A stretch of 64,000 bases of DNA from Fischerella thermalis PCC 7521 (GTDB lineage Bacteria; Cyanobacteriota; Cyanobacteriia; Cyanobacteriales; Nostocaceae). Position 1 is the first letter of the stretch, and the number at the start of each line of letters is the position of its first letter. Shown here one piece after another: positions 25,163 to 34,624 of the stretch. The notes beneath the pieces are model-generated. The model was not told the DNA's origin and did no database searches. It saw only the letters and a list, made by a program, of their open reading frames with translations. The DNA is taken from contig NZ_AJLL01000089.1 of the NCBI RefSeq assembly GCF_000317225.1, positions 1 to 64,000 of the forward strand, written 5' to 3'. The translations under genes and the position numbers were made by a program.

Positions 25163-27178
25163 ATGAATAACGGTTCTTTTGAAATTCAATTACTCTGGCA
25201 AGATCCAGTTACAGGAGAACGACGAGAACCAAGGTTGAGAGTACCTATTGCCTTCGGTAGAGAATTTGCCCGAATGCCTGCCGAACTTAGGGGACAACCA
25301 GTAGCCCGGATGCTATTAAATCATGACCAAGTTTCTCGCTTCCATGCCTTGATTGAATGGGAACAAAACCAACTGGTGGTGAAAGACCAAGGTAGTGTCA
25401 ATGGTATCTATGTTAACGCTCAACGCCAAACACGGGCTGCACTCAATAGTGGTGATATTTTACAAATAGGACCTTACGTCATTTCTGTAACCTTTGCCGC
25501 CTCTGTTCCAGCTACTCCACCCATACCACCCATACCACCTAGTCCTCCTATTTCTTCCCCACCAGCCCCCAGTGGAAATTCTGTCATTATCTTCAACCCC
25601 AACACTAACCTCCCAGACCCTACTTTAGCTCCACAAGTGGTAACACCACTAGGTAGTAATTTCCCGCCACCAGTCTTTCAGCAAGAACTTGTCCCTGTCC
25701 AGGCACTTCATGCAACCGGTATGCCTGTAGATGAAACTTATTATTTAACTGTGGGAGCAGGATTAGGTAGTTTTATCTGGGTAGATTTACTAAGATTATG
25801 TGGTGTAAAGACTGACAAAATAGTAGCGCTGGGTATAGATAAAGAACCCTATGCCCGTTACAAACTTCTATGTATGAATTCCCAAATTCCTTTACACGAA
25901 AGATTGCGTTCCAATTCTGACTCTTGTCCTGATAATATTTGGGGTTGGCCTAGCTATGCTTTGCGAGAAGCTTGGCATGACTTTGGCAAAGGCAGAATTG
26001 ATCAGTCTATCAAACATCTATGGAAAGTTTTTGCTGAACCTACTTTTGCTGAAACCTATACACCCCGTTCAGGTAATGTATTTGATTCCATCGACCGAGA
26101 AGCAAGACGCATCGGTTGGGACAAGATTTATCGCTTTGGACGAGTCTTGGCAATTAGGAAAACAGATGATGGCAGGTATTGTGTAGCCTATTCTCGTGGA
26201 CGCGGGAATCATGCCTTTTTTGTCAGCCGTTATTTGCACTTGGCGACTGGTTATCCAGCACTGCAATTTCTTCCCCATTTACAAGCTTATCGGGAGAGAT
26301 ACAAAGATTTTAGGTCGGTTGTGAATGCTTACGAAGACCACAACCATGTCTACGAACTATTGGAACGCCAGGGTGGTAGAGTCTTAATTCAAGGACGAGG
26401 AATTGTTGCTTCTCGAATTGTGCAACGCATCTATGAGGCACGCAAGAGAAACCCGAATATTTCTATTTTGCATTTAATGCGATCGCCAAAACCCCAAGGT
26501 AATAAATACGGTACTTCCCAGCGCATCGTCAAACATCATATCGAATTGCAACCATTTAACTGGCCCAAAGCTTGTTGGGGTGGGGAATTACGAGAAGTCC
26601 TAGAAAAAGCCAGCCCAGAGCAGCGTAAAGAATTAATATCTAACAAAGTATGGGGTGGAACTACAACTGCTGACCGCTTAGACTGGCAGTTTATCACAGA
26701 GGTTGGACTGAGAGAAGGCTGGTATAAAATTCAATTTGCTGTCGTCACCAGAGTTGAACAGGACGCACAAAAACATCTCATTGCCTACATTCAAGACAAA
26801 GACTTTGGCGAAATTCAACTCCCTGCCGTTGATTTTATTATTGATGCTACTGGTCTTGATGCCAAAGTTAAAGAAAGCCCATTACTCAAAGATTTAGTCG
26901 AACATTATCACTTACCACTCAATCCTGTAGGGCGTTTGGCTGTGGCTAACGACTTTGAGTTAGTAGAAATGCGTAACGCTCAAGGTAAAGTTTATGCCGC
27001 AGGAGCAATTACTTTCGGCGGACCCTACGCAGCAGTTGACAGTTTCCTTGGCTTGCAATATGCCTGCTTACGTGCTGTAGATGGTCTAGCCACTGCCCGC
27101 GCCCCTGGTGTGCATAGTCTCAACCCCATTAGCTCCCTTGGGCAATGGTTAAAGTGGGTGTTTAATCAATCGCCTTAG
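25163..27178 (+). CDS. FHA domain fused to a probable FAD/NAD(P)-binding oxidoreductase
   Basis: A 671-residue protein. Residues about 1-115 are an FHA domain (VPIAFGREF; LLNHDQVSRFHALIEWE; DQGSVNGIYVNAQ). A Pro-rich linker (PATPPIPPIPPSPPISSPP) follows to about 185. The rest has Rossmann-type motifs: YLTVGAGLGSFIWVDLL near 195, GGRVLIQGRGIVASRIV near 410, VDFIIDATGLDAKV near 570 and GKVYAAGAITFGGPYAAVDS near 615, the last like the C-terminal FAD-binding motif of flavoprotein monooxygenases. I infer a redox enzyme controlled by phosphopeptide binding; substrate unknown. The fusion is unusual and both halves look intact. Confidence 0.75.
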   Translation: MNNGSFEIQLLWQDPVTGERREPRLRVPIAFGREFARMPAELRGQPVARMLLNHDQVSRFHALIEWEQNQLVVKDQGSVNGIYVNAQRQTRAALNSGDILQIGPYVISVTFAASVPATPPIPPIPPSPPISSPPAPSGNSVIIFNPNTNLPDPTLAPQVVTPLGSNFPPPVFQQELVPVQALHATGMPVDETYYLTVGAGLGSFIWVDLLRLCGVKTDKIVALGIDKEPYARYKLLCMNSQIPLHERLRSNSDSCPDNIWGWPSYALREAWHDFGKGRIDQSIKHLWKVFAEPTFAETYTPRSGNVFDSIDREARRIGWDKIYRFGRVLAIRKTDDGRYCVAYSRGRGNHAFFVSRYLHLATGYPALQFLPHLQAYRERYKDFRSVVNAYEDHNHVYELLERQGGRVLIQGRGIVASRIVQRIYEARKRNPNISILHLMRSPKPQGNKYGTSQRIVKHHIELQPFNWPKACWGGELREVLEKASPEQRKELISNKVWGGTTTADRLDWQFITEVGLREGWYKIQFAVVTRVEQDAQKHLIAYIQDKDFGEIQLPAVDFIIDATGLDAKVKESPLLKDLVEHYHLPLNPVGRLAVANDFELVEMRNAQGKVYAAGAITFGGPYAAVDSFLGLQYACLRAVDGLATARAPGVHSLNPISSLGQWLKWVFNQSP

Positions 27179-27483
27179 GGAGATGGGGTGATGGGGAGTA
27201 GAGGAATAACAACTAACAACTAACCATTAACCACTAACAATGACCATTACCAATTTCCGTATTTACTTCTATGGTTTATGAATTTATTGTAAAGACAGTC
27301 AGTAGTAGAATGCTTGGTAGCTCAATTTCAAAGTTTAATTAATCCAATCCAGAACGGCAAGACAATTGCTATTGTCTTGTGTAAAAACTATGTGAAAAGA
27401 AGTCATTTGCAGAAAATTAGATACTCTGAAATGGTGTAGAAATGTATAGAATTCTGTAAAGATATAAAATATAGTTTTTTCAA
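27179..27483. other. Intergenic stretch with degenerate heptamer repeats
   Basis: Around 27207-27245 lie AACTAAC/ACTAACC-type words, the reverse complement of the TTAGTGG heptamers. The 60 bp before the esterase gene are AT-rich and may hold its promoter. No gene is visible. Confidence 0.55.
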
Positions 27484-28218
27484 ATGCAGTTATTTTTAAC
27501 ACCTTCTTCCATGCAGCTGTCTACTCGACCAACCAAAAGTCAACCCTTAAAGATTGTCGCACTGGGAGACAGTTTAGTATATGGATTTGGTGATCCAGAG
27601 GGAGGTGGCTGGGTTGAACGACTCCGGCGACAGTGGATGTCACCTGACAGTGCTGGTCACATCATCTATAATTTGGGCGTACGGGGCGATCGCGTCCAAC
27701 AAGTTGCTCAAAGACTAGAAGTAGAGTTTCGCCATCGTGGCGAACTACGTAATCAAGTTCCAGATTTAATCATTCTCTCAGTTGGTGTCAATGATTCAGC
27801 CCGGTTAGGTCGTCTAAATGGACGCAACTATACAGATTTTGCAGCTTTTCAGTTACAAATAACTTTCCTACTAGAAATGGCCCAGCAATTATGTCCTGTA
27901 TTATTTGTAGGTATGACACCAGTTGATGAGTCCAAAATGCCATTCCTGGACTGCTTGTATTACAATCATACCGATCAGTATCGCTACAAAGAAGCAACTC
28001 GAATTGCTTGTCTACAAAGAGGAATTCCCTATCTTGACATTTTCCAGAAATGGATGGAACGTGGTGAACAGTGGTGGTTAAAACGTCTCAGTCATGACGG
28101 TCTTCACCCTAATACATCAGGTTATCAAGCTTTATTGGCAGATGTCATTAATTGGGAAGCGATCGCCACTTTTCAACATAAATCCTATTCTCCAGCCTCA
28201 AACAAAGATACTATCTGA
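27484..28218 (+). CDS. SGNH/GDSL-type esterase or lipase
   Basis: A 244-residue hydrolase. The SGNH blocks are present: KIVALGDSLVYGFGDPEGGG with the nucleophile Ser, NLGVRGDRVQQVAQRL with the Gly, LIILSVGVNDSARLG with the Asn, and LSHDGLHPNTSGYQAL with the catalytic Asp and His. There is no signal peptide, so it is probably cytoplasmic. Substrate cannot be told from sequence. Two in-frame ATGs (27484 and 27514) are possible; the blocks lie downstream of both. Confidence 0.87.
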   Translation: MQLFLTPSSMQLSTRPTKSQPLKIVALGDSLVYGFGDPEGGGWVERLRRQWMSPDSAGHIIYNLGVRGDRVQQVAQRLEVEFRHRGELRNQVPDLIILSVGVNDSARLGRLNGRNYTDFAAFQLQITFLLEMAQQLCPVLFVGMTPVDESKMPFLDCLYYNHTDQYRYKEATRIACLQRGIPYLDIFQKWMERGEQWWLKRLSHDGLHPNTSGYQALLADVINWEAIATFQHKSYSPASNKDTI

Positions 28219-28525
28219 AATAAGATGAAAAATTCGGCGTTGCAGAGAAAGCAGGATGATTTTATTTTCTCTTTTAATTGAAAAACTCAATTCTTGGCGT
28301 TCTTGGCATCTACCCTACGGGAAGCCGCTTGAGCGCGTCTATGGCGGTTCATTATTCATCCCCATTTTATCCCCATTTTATGCAACGCCAAAAATTCTTA
28401 ACTTTGGAATTTTAAATTTTAAATTTTGTATTCTGCAAATATCACCAATCATTGCTTGACCTTACAACAAAGCAGATTTATTTGTGGAATCAATCCAAAA
28501 TCCAAAATCCAAAATCCAAAATCCC
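28219..28525. other. Intergenic stretch with a small dispersed repeat and AAAATCC repeats
   Basis: A copy of the ACCCTACGGGAAGC...GCGCGTCTA element lies at 28311-28341. At 28492-28524 the heptamer-like word AAAATCC repeats in tandem up to the next ATG; a minus-oriented relative (GATTTTGG) lies near 61830. No gene is supported. Confidence 0.6.
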
Positions 28526-28960
28526 ATGACTCCTACTTTATTAGGCCGCTGGCAAACTCGATTATTATTATTAGCAACTGTAGGCACATTCATATCCATA
28601 CCCTTTGCAATAGGTTTAATTGGTTTCCAACCTGGCATTATTTATTTTTGGATAATTGCCTACGTCGCCATTTTTGGAATTTTTTGGGATATAGTATATG
28701 ACCAAATTCAAAAAAGACGTTGGGATAGAGACTGGCCCGCATTATATCAACTACTAGCTGGTGTTTGGGAATTTGTTTTTGTAGTTTGTGGTGTTAAGAT
28801 TATTGGTTTTTTACCAACACCTGTTCCAAAAGAAGAATTACCATTTTTCCTAATAATTTTACATTACGGTATGGTTTGGTTAGCCGTTTTTATTGCTTCC
28901 CAATCAATTATGCGAATTTTATTTCCTCGGTGGCGTTTTCATGGAGGACGATGGCTTTAA
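28526..28960 (+). CDS. Integral membrane protein of unknown function
   Basis: A 144-residue protein with about four transmembrane segments (LLLLATVGTFISIPFAIGLI; GIIYFWIIAYVAIFGIFWDI; LLAGVWEFVFVVCGVKIIGF; LPFFLIILHYGMVWLAVFIA). A conserved-looking loop QKRRWDRDWPA and a C-terminal WRFHGGRW are notable. I do not recognise a named family; similar small membrane proteins are common in cyanobacteria. The frame is open upstream to a GTG at 28484, but those codons translate the AAAATCC repeat, so the ATG at 28526 is the better start. Confidence 0.7.
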   Translation: MTPTLLGRWQTRLLLLATVGTFISIPFAIGLIGFQPGIIYFWIIAYVAIFGIFWDIVYDQIQKRRWDRDWPALYQLLAGVWEFVFVVCGVKIIGFLPTPVPKEELPFFLIILHYGMVWLAVFIASQSIMRILFPRWRFHGGRWL

Positions 28961-29258
28961 TCTTCAGTTAACAGTTATCAGTTATCAGTTTTTCTGAAAT
29001 CCTTATGATTTGTAATTATGGGGATTTTATTTTTATTTATTCTAGAAATTTCAATTTGAATTATATAACGATAGAAGATAGCATTGCTAAGGTAACAGCT
29101 TATCTGGAACAGCGAAATTATATTCCTGCTAAGCCCCTGTTGGAATACAGTATTTAGGTAGAACACATACACAGTCACAAACAACGGACCGATGTCTTCC
29201 TTTTCCTTCTTCCCTTGTCTCCCTGTCAGCAATAATTTAGCGGTGTATAAAAAACAGG
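28961..29258. other. Intergenic stretch with short repeats
   Basis: It opens with the tandem words AGTTAACAGTTATCAGTTATC. An open frame near 29070-29157 (IAKVTAYLEQRNYIPAKPLL) looks protein-like but has no start and ends after about 30 codons; it could be a gene remnant. Confidence 0.4.
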
Positions 29259-29831
29259 ATGTATGAGCAAATGCTACAACGTGGTGTGACCGTATGGTTT
29301 ACAGGGCTAAGCAGTGCTGGCAAAACCACACTCAGTCGAGTAGTTGCTAGCGAGTTGCGATCGCTTGGTTATCAAATTGAAATTTTAGACGATGATTTAT
29401 TACGTGAAAATCTCAGCAATGATTTAGGTTTCAGCAAAGCAGATAGGCATGAAAACATCCGTCGCATTGGTTTTGTCGCTACACTATTGACTCGCAACGA
29501 TGTAATTGTATTGGTTTGTGCCATCTCCCCTTACCGCCACATCCGGGAAGAGGTACGTAACTCAATAGGCAATTTTATTGAGGTTTATGTCAATGCATCT
29601 CTAGATATTTGTGAAAAGCGAGATATCAAAGGACTTTATCAAAAAGCTAGGGCTGGGCAGATTAAAAACTTTACTGGAATTGATGATCCATACGAACCAC
29701 CTTTAAATCCTACACTCGAGTGTCGTACCGATTTAGAAACTATAGAAGAGAGTGCCAATAAAGTTTTGCTAAAAATGGCAGAACTCGGTTACATCAATGC
29801 TTTGAGTAAGAAAACAAATAATTTATACTAA
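29259..29831 (+). CDS. cysC: Adenylylsulfate kinase-like protein
   Basis: A 190-residue P-loop kinase that would convert APS to PAPS using ATP. Walker A is WFTGLSSAGKTTLS near residue 13. Family signatures follow: DLGFSKADRHENIRRIGFVA, ISPYRHIREEVRN, FIEVYVNASLDICEKRDIKGLYQKA and FTGIDDPYEPPLNP. The usual DGD motif reads ILDDDLLRENL, with Asp in place of Gly. An ATG at 29271 (MLQRGVTVWF) matches family starts better than that at 29259. No other sulfate-assimilation gene is adjacent. PAPS serves sulfate reduction or sulfation of glycans. Confidence 0.88.
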   Translation: MYEQMLQRGVTVWFTGLSSAGKTTLSRVVASELRSLGYQIEILDDDLLRENLSNDLGFSKADRHENIRRIGFVATLLTRNDVIVLVCAISPYRHIREEVRNSIGNFIEVYVNASLDICEKRDIKGLYQKARAGQIKNFTGIDDPYEPPLNPTLECRTDLETIEESANKVLLKMAELGYINALSKKTNNLY

Positions 29832-29855
29832 TCAAAAAATTAGAAACATAAGAAT

Positions 29856-29883
29856 TAGGGACTAAAGCTAAATCCCTATTTTT
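29856..29883 (+). terminator. Possible terminator after cysC
   Basis: TAGGGA and TCCCTA pair across an 11-nt loop and are followed by ATTTTTAATTT. The stem is only 6 bp, so this is a modest candidate, 25 bp after the stop. Confidence 0.45.
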
Positions 29884-30022
29884 AATTTCTGTCTTTTTTT
29901 GTAATAACAATTAACATCAAATCTGAATGATAATTGCAGTTGTGTGATCTATAAAGGTTGACATCATCAAGCGATTTACAGAATCATCTAAGGGACACCG
30001 GATAGTCGCTTGTGAGGAAACT

Positions 30023-32200
30023 ATGCACACGGTTGTTCTCGTTTTAATTGAGGTGCTGATTGTAATTGGACTGTCTCGGCTAGTAGGATTGGCATTCCGG
30101 TGGATTAACCAACCATTAGTGATCGGAGAAATTGTAGCGGGAATTATGCTCGGTCCCTCTCTATTTGGTTTGGTTGCTCCAGGGCTATCAGCTACCTTAT
30201 TCCCTCCTGAAACAGTTCCTTTTTTGCATGTTCTGTCTCAGGTCGGCTTAATATTTTTCATGTTTCTCATCGGGCTGGAGTTAAATCCCAAATACCTCAG
30301 TGGGAATTTGGAAATAGCGGTTTTGACCTCACATGTCAGTATTTTAGTACCATTTTCCTTAGGAACTCTGCTAGCGTTACTTCTTTATCCATTGATTTCT
30401 AACGCTAGTGTTTCTTTTACCGCCTTTGCCTTATTTTTGGGAGCAGCAATGTCAATTACTGCTTTTCCGGTACTGGCGCGAATTATTACAGAAAATAACC
30501 TCCAAGGAACACGCTTGGGAACATTGGCATTGACTTGTGCTGCTGTAGATGATGTCACCGCTTGGTGCGTTTTGGCAGTAGCGATCGCAGTAGCACGCAC
30601 AGGTAGCATTGCTGGTGCTTTTCCTACCATCGTTGAAAGCTTGATTTATATCGGCGTAATGGTGACATTAGGGCAAAATTTTCTCTCTCGCCTTGCTACC
30701 TACTATCGCCGTACTGGACGCCTCAACCAACTAGTTTTAGCGTTAATTTATGCTGGAGTAGTTGCTTCCGCACTGATTACAGAATTCATTGGTATTCACT
30801 TGATTTTTGGGGCATTTTTACTAGGGGCTGTCATGCCTAAGAATGCTGGTTTGGTCAGAGAATTAGCACTGAAAACAGAAGATTTTGTCTTGATTTTTCT
30901 CTTGCCAGTGTTTTTTGCCTACAGTGGTCTGAGGACGCAAATAGGTCTGCTTAACAGTCCGGAATTATGGTTATTATGTGGACTGGTGTTAATAGTAGCG
31001 ATCGCAGGTAAATATCTAGGCACCTATATAGCAGCTAGAGTTAGCGGTATTAACAAGCGAGAAGCCTCCGCACTCGGTTGGTTAATGAATACTCGTGGTT
31101 TAACCGAGCTAATAGTACTCAATATTGGTTTGGAGTTGGGAGTAATTTCATCTTTACTCTTTACCATGTTGGTGATCATGGCCTTAGTGACTACATTCAT
31201 GACCTCACCACTATTAGAATGGACTTACCCGAAAAAACTCATCAAGTTAAACCTAGTAGAATCAGAACCAGAAACAGAAAGTGAAACAGTTATTGGTGGT
31301 GAGATTCCTGGTCGTCCTTACAGAGTTTTAGTACCAGTAGCCAACCCAGATACCCAAAAAGGTTTAGTGCAATTAGCAGTAGCGATCGCAGTTAATTTCC
31401 AACAACCTGCTATTGTTAATCCCCTCAGCCTGATTGAATTACAAGAAGACTATGCCTATGAGAGTACACCAGTTGAGGCAACCAGGTTAATTCAAGAACG
31501 ACGTCAACTTTTAGATGAATTGATTCAACGCTTAGAACCACCAGCAGCACGTTCTTATGTTCATCCCATAGTTCGTGTTTCTAATAACGTTGCACGGGAA
31601 ACTACACAGATAGCTGCACTTGAACAAGCTGATTTAGTGATTGTTGGATGGCATCGTCCAGCTTTTAGTAATAATCGCTTGGGTGGGCGAGTTGGTCAAA
31701 TTCTCACAACTACCCCAGTTGATGTCGCAGTATTTATTGATCGGGGTGAAGAACGCTTAGAAAGTTTGTTAGTACCCTATTCTGGCAATATCCATGATGA
31801 TTTGGCACTCATCCTGGCTTTGAGACTACTGGTAAATCGTGACACTTCCTATTTGCAAGTATTACAGGTGCTATCAGCTCATCAGGTCAAAGACGAATTA
31901 AGTTATGAACTGCAAACTTTAATGGAGCAATTGCCTCGTAGCGTGAGCGATCGCGTTACCATCAACACAATCTTAGACACAGAGCCTATCCAAGCCGTAG
32001 TTGCAGCTTCCCGAGGCGTTGATCTCACAATTGTAGGCGCAAGCCGTACCTGGGGTATAGAACGCCAAACATTGGGAAGATATACAGATGAACTAGCGAT
32101 CGAGTGTCGTTCCTCGCTACTTATTACCCGTCGTTACAGTAAAGTTATTTCTCATCTCACCTCTGTCCTGACTGAGTTTAAGTCAGAAGTTACGACTTAG
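30023..32200 (+). CDS. CPA2 family cation/proton antiporter with two UspA-type domains
   Basis: A 725-residue protein. Residues about 1-400 hold 12 or so membrane helices with the family motifs: LVIGEIVAGIMLGPSLFGL, IFFMFLIGLELNPK, SITAFPVLARIITE and CAAVDDVTAWCVLA with the paired acidic residues of the ion site, then GWLMNTRGLTELIVLNIGLE. The C-terminal 290 residues are soluble and contain universal-stress-protein-like folds, ending with LTIVGASRTWGIERQTLGRYTDELA. It probably exchanges Na+ or K+ for protons at the plasma membrane, with nucleotide control through the UspA part. It has no operon partner. Confidence 0.9.
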   Translation: MHTVVLVLIEVLIVIGLSRLVGLAFRWINQPLVIGEIVAGIMLGPSLFGLVAPGLSATLFPPETVPFLHVLSQVGLIFFMFLIGLELNPKYLSGNLEIAVLTSHVSILVPFSLGTLLALLLYPLISNASVSFTAFALFLGAAMSITAFPVLARIITENNLQGTRLGTLALTCAAVDDVTAWCVLAVAIAVARTGSIAGAFPTIVESLIYIGVMVTLGQNFLSRLATYYRRTGRLNQLVLALIYAGVVASALITEFIGIHLIFGAFLLGAVMPKNAGLVRELALKTEDFVLIFLLPVFFAYSGLRTQIGLLNSPELWLLCGLVLIVAIAGKYLGTYIAARVSGINKREASALGWLMNTRGLTELIVLNIGLELGVISSLLFTMLVIMALVTTFMTSPLLEWTYPKKLIKLNLVESEPETESETVIGGEIPGRPYRVLVPVANPDTQKGLVQLAVAIAVNFQQPAIVNPLSLIELQEDYAYESTPVEATRLIQERRQLLDELIQRLEPPAARSYVHPIVRVSNNVARETTQIAALEQADLVIVGWHRPAFSNNRLGGRVGQILTTTPVDVAVFIDRGEERLESLLVPYSGNIHDDLALILALRLLVNRDTSYLQVLQVLSAHQVKDELSYELQTLMEQLPRSVSDRVTINTILDTEPIQAVVAASRGVDLTIVGASRTWGIERQTLGRYTDELAIECRSSLLITRRYSKVISHLTSVLTEFKSEVTT

Positions 32201-32292
32201 AATTTATGAAATTATAAATTATGAATGATGGATGATGAAAAAGTTCATCATTCATAACTTATAATTCATTGTTACCTAAGATTATTATTTTT

Positions 32293-32817
32293 ATGAATCA
32301 TTTTAATTTCAAATCTATATCTTTTTATGGTATAGCTATATGTTCAGTCTTACTATTGTTTAAAATCGTAACAAATTATGGAGAAAATAAATTAAAAGCC
32401 CCTCTTCCTCTCAAACAAAGCTATCGTTTGATATTTGGAGAAAAATTACCTGATTGTAATCAACCAGACATAGCCATCTTGAATATTCATCAATCAGGAG
32501 TTTACTTAAATGGATCTTTATTAGCAACAAATAATAATACCCAACAAACATCTAATACAGAAATACACCCCACTCTCAGTGGTAGATACAAAAATAAAAA
32601 TATAAGTTTGTCGGGTCAAGTTCTTAACTCTGTTCTTTGCAAGAATGCTAATTCAAAAAACAAAAAAGATTATAAAACAGTCAACATACAAATGCAAGTA
32701 GAAAAGCAAGATAATCTCAGCGGTCAAATAACAGTAAGTGGTATGAACAAAGCAATTAAAATTAGTGCAACACCCAACCAAAAACTAGATGCTTCAGTAA
32801 AGTTAAATAATTATTGA
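32293..32817 (+). CDS. Hypothetical membrane-anchored or secreted protein
   Basis: A 174-residue protein with an N-terminal hydrophobic segment (FYGIAICSVLLLFKIV), then a polar, Asn/Ser/Lys-rich body with repeated beta-strand-like stretches (HPTLSGRYKNKNISLSGQVL; LSGQITVSGMNKAIKIS). Two cysteines (LPDCNQP; SVLCKNA) may pair outside the cytoplasm. I do not recognise the family. The in-frame TTG at 32269 is possible, but the ATG at 32293 gives a cleaner signal anchor. It lies just after the antiporter, and codon use is AT-rich. Confidence 0.6.
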   Translation: MNHFNFKSISFYGIAICSVLLLFKIVTNYGENKLKAPLPLKQSYRLIFGEKLPDCNQPDIAILNIHQSGVYLNGSLLATNNNTQQTSNTEIHPTLSGRYKNKNISLSGQVLNSVLCKNANSKNKKDYKTVNIQMQVEKQDNLSGQITVSGMNKAIKISATPNQKLDASVKLNNY

Positions 32818-32915
32818 AATTTTACTGATAAGAAGACAGGAGGCAAAAGGGAGAAAATATTTTCAATCTTAATCGTGATCAACCTAGTATTCCTTACAAT
32901 GTTTGGTATAAAACA

Positions 32916-33704
32916 ATGAAAGAAAAATTAACTAACAAGCTCTTTTTTAAGATTAGCTTATTTAGCCTATATACAGCATTTACTCTTGAAGCTGGTATGA
33001 GTAATGCTGAAACAGTATCAAAATTAGAAGATTGGCGTTTTGATCCAGAAGCATTACAGCTAGAAATTATTCTCTCTGCACCCTCACAACCACGCTACTT
33101 CTTTCTCTCTCAACCTTCTCGTATTGTTGTAGATTTACCAAGTACTAAATTGGGTTATGTTTCCACTCAACAAAATTTTTCTGGAGCGATAAAAAGCATT
33201 CGTGTCTCGCAATTAAATGCAGATGTAACTCGTATTGTTATGGACTTGATGCCAGGTACTTTTATAAACCCTAACCAGGTACAACTACAACCTGTTTCTC
33301 CAGAAAATCCTACACGTTGGGTTCTAAGTCCTGTTACGGTTAGTAATAATGCATATTCAATACCCACAAACATTTTTCCTTCATATCAACAGACACCAAA
33401 TTCAGGTTTATACAACCCACCTCCACCTTCCCAAAATCAACCTTTCCCAACCACAACTTACTACAATCAACAACCTTTGGTAACTGTACCCCCCCTGCTT
33501 CCTGATAACCATTCTCAACCGCCAAATTCTACTCTTCCTCCAGCTATTTTTCCTAACCAATCTGGTAATCTCAACAGTATTCCTTTTTTCCCTACACCAG
33601 ACTTACCAAATTACCCACTCCCAAACTCCTCTAATAATCAAATCACCAATCCCAATCCAGGAGCAATTGAGTTTGGAAAACCTCTACCCAATAACACTCG
33701 ATAA
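32916..33704 (+). CDS. AMIN-domain envelope protein with proline-rich tail
   Basis: A 262-residue exported protein. A signal peptide (about residues 1-30, ending TLEAGMSNAE) precedes an AMIN domain at about 36-145: LEIILSAPSQPRYFFLSQPSRIVVDL, GAIKSIRVSQLNADVTRIVMDL. AMIN domains bind peptidoglycan or target proteins such as AmiC to the septum. The last 110 residues are rich in Pro, Asn and Gln and probably disordered. No amidase domain is present, so it may be a cell-wall-binding adaptor; this is inference. Confidence 0.82.
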   Translation: MKEKLTNKLFFKISLFSLYTAFTLEAGMSNAETVSKLEDWRFDPEALQLEIILSAPSQPRYFFLSQPSRIVVDLPSTKLGYVSTQQNFSGAIKSIRVSQLNADVTRIVMDLMPGTFINPNQVQLQPVSPENPTRWVLSPVTVSNNAYSIPTNIFPSYQQTPNSGLYNPPPPSQNQPFPTTTYYNQQPLVTVPPLLPDNHSQPPNSTLPPAIFPNQSGNLNSIPFFPTPDLPNYPLPNSSNNQITNPNPGAIEFGKPLPNNTR

Positions 33705-33785
33705 AGTTTGTTATTTGTCTTTTAATGAACTTACTACTTAACAACCAATCACTCAAGACATTAATAATGACAAATGCATAGATGA

Positions 33786-34322
33786 TTAAAACCTATCTGT
33801 TTCTATAGGTGGTGCAACTGCTCCTGGTTCGGTAACAAAGAAGTTTTTCGCTGCTTCATTTTGGTAAACACAACTAATATCAGGTTTTTCACCCAAGTCA
33901 CCTGTATAGCCAAAGGTATTAAGACGGTTCTTACAATCTCGAACCTGTTCATTTGTTACCAGTTTACGTTGCTCTAAAATTGCCCAGTTATTAGTACGTA
34001 GAACGCACCCAGGACGCATACTCGGTTGAGAAACATAAACATTAAAGGGGTTGAGTGTCACAAATAGCCTAGTATCCATGACCATAGCACTGGCTCCATA
34101 CTGCACACATAACTCAGGATTAGGTGCTTTAGTATCAATAAATTCCCGGGAAGCCACGTTACTTGGTGTAAATGTCGCTGTAGAACTAAAAGCGATACCA
34201 ATTCCTATACCTAAAACGAACACCCCTCCCAATATCGCTATGGTGGTGAAATTAAACAATGGGGATTGGAAAAGAGAGGGTTTAGGAGGTGTAGTGGTTC
34301 TACCAACAGGTTTACGTCTCAT
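33786..34322 (-). CDS. DUF3172 family membrane protein
   Basis: A 178-residue protein. It has a basic, proline-containing N-terminus, one transmembrane helix (TTIAILGGVFVLGIGIGIAF) and an external domain with NPELCVQYGASAMVMDTRLFVTLNPFNVYVSQP, RPGCVLRTNNWAILE and DISCVYQN. Conserved cysteines suggest a disulfide. This is the pattern of DUF3172, a family found in cyanobacteria and plastid-bearing organisms; the function is not known. It is convergent with the AMIN gene. Confidence 0.8.
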   Translation of the reverse strand: MRRKPVGRTTTPPKPSLFQSPLFNFTTIAILGGVFVLGIGIGIAFSSTATFTPSNVASREFIDTKAPNPELCVQYGASAMVMDTRLFVTLNPFNVYVSQPSMRPGCVLRTNNWAILEQRKLVTNEQVRDCKNRLNTFGYTGDLGEKPDISCVYQNEAAKNFFVTEPGAVAPPIETDRF

Positions 34323-34624
34323 TTTTGCTTAATTCTCTTTACATTTTGGACAGTCGGGAGCGGTTTGAGTTCCTCTCCTTATATATATATCAGTATGCCG
34401 ATTCTTGCCTATAGTTGTCTTTAACTTTAGTTATTGGTTGGTTGTTGGTTGTCATTGGTCATTTGTCATTTGTTAGTGGTTAGTAGTTAGTATTTATTTC
34501 CCACTCCCCACACTCCTCATACTCCCCACCTCCCCACCACGCCACATTTGCTACTTCTGGTGGAAGAATATCAACAAATGTTAAATAATTAATTAAGAAT
34601 ATCTTTATACATGACAGCAAGAAA
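34323..34624. other. Intergenic stretch with heptamer-type repeats
   Basis: Between 34430 and 34500 are TTGGTTG and TTAGTGG/TTAGTAG words followed by a C-rich CCCACTCCCCACACTCC stretch, the usual pairing of these repeats in this genome. Promoters for the two divergent genes must lie here. Confidence 0.55.
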
